Shown: one piece after another, positions 5,699-5,828 of the stretch | How positions within the stretch are numbered: the stretch's first letter is position 1 | Layout of the letters: each line of letters starts with the position of its first letter | The notes under the pieces: model-generated | Database searches by the model: none | What the model saw: the letters and a program-made list of their open reading frames with translations, nothing else | Told to the model about the DNA's origin: nothing | Assembly: GCA_030018555.1 (NCBI GenBank) | Contig: JASEHY010000093.1 | Span: forward strand, 1-5,828 | Reading direction: 5' to 3' | DNA length: 5,828 nt | From: Planctomycetota bacterium | Lineage (GTDB): Bacteria > Planctomycetota > MHYJ01 > JACQXL01 | Made by a program: the position numbers and the translations under genes

Positions 5699-5714
5699 GA
5701 AGCCCAAATAATAT

Positions 5715-5828
5715 ATGACTACCACCTTTGGAAAATACCTTATAGAAAAGAAACTTGGCAAGGGCGGGATGGGGACGGTATATCTTGCCTTTGACACTGC
5801 CTTGAACCGTAAGGTCGCACTCAAGGTT
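5715..5828 (+). CDS. Hanks-type (eukaryotic-like) Ser/Thr protein kinase, N-terminus only
   Basis: The last 114 bases encode 38 residues that match the start of bacterial PknB-like kinases: [20 protein letters not shown] at 8-27, containing the glycine-rich ATP loop [10 protein letters not shown] (14-23), followed by LNRKVALKV at 30-38 with the invariant subdomain-II lysine at K37. The kinase begins at once with its catalytic domain, as is usual for this family; anything C-terminal (membrane segment, sensory repeats) lies beyond the window. ATG 5715 is chosen because the family starts a few residues before the conserved Tyr; there is no Shine-Dalgarno upstream (CCCAAATAATAT). It is separated from recJ by 525 bases of repeats and so is probably a different transcription unit. 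Targets are unknown. Confidence 0.9.
   Translation, partial: MTTTFGKYLIEKKLGKGGMGTVYLAFDTALNRKVALKV

Overview
The window reads as a stretch of an uncultured, moderately AT-rich bacterium. All genes lie on the + strand: a 5'-truncated tatC, a YchF/OLA1-related P-loop protein, an argininosuccinate-synthase-like protein, a stand-alone CinA C-terminal (PncC-type) domain, recJ, and the first 38 codons of a Hanks-type Ser/Thr kinase. Two things suggest a repeat-loaded lineage such as Omnitrophota, WOR-3 or a relative: the eukaryotic-like kinase, and dispersed short palindromic sequences of the GTCATT...AATGAC and CCACAGATGAACGCAGAT kinds. That taxonomic guess is an inference from style only and is weak.

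Layout. Positions 3-3399 and 3402-5189 form a tight co-directional run. tatC and the ychF-like gene overlap by 4 bases (ATGA). A 100-bp nested palindrome (1751-1850) fills almost all of the gap before the argG-like gene. The argG-like gene, pncC and recJ are then separated by only 10 and 2 bases. From 5190 to 5714 there is no credible gene. This 525-bp tract holds a composite of hairpins bounded by GTCATT/AATGAC (5237-5441), a lone TATAAT hexamer, a degenerate 10-bp tandem repeat (5528-5577), an 18-bp perfect inverted repeat (5610-5679) and a GC-rich hairpin (5683-5698). The kinase begins 16 bases after that hairpin.

How the genes relate. TatC (twin-arginine export), PncC (NMN recycling) and RecJ (single-strand exonuclease in repair) are housekeeping proteins with their key motifs intact. 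The two genes between tatC and pncC are less ordinary. The YchF relative keeps a P-loop, an NxxE motif and the C-terminal TGS domain but has lost the G3 and switch-I sequences. The ArgG relative keeps the fold signature but has substitutions in the ATP loop and in several citrulline/aspartate-contact positions, and it lacks the last ~45 residues. These two divergent paralogues, side by side, are the best candidates in the window for undescribed biochemistry, but nothing in the sequence proves that they act together.

A second theme is palindromic DNA. One palindromic segment appears to be inserted in frame in the N-terminus of recJ (42 nt, 14 codons). Similar hairpin designs recur in the intergenic tract. 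No CRISPR array, tRNA, rRNA, transposase or convincing intrinsic terminator was seen.
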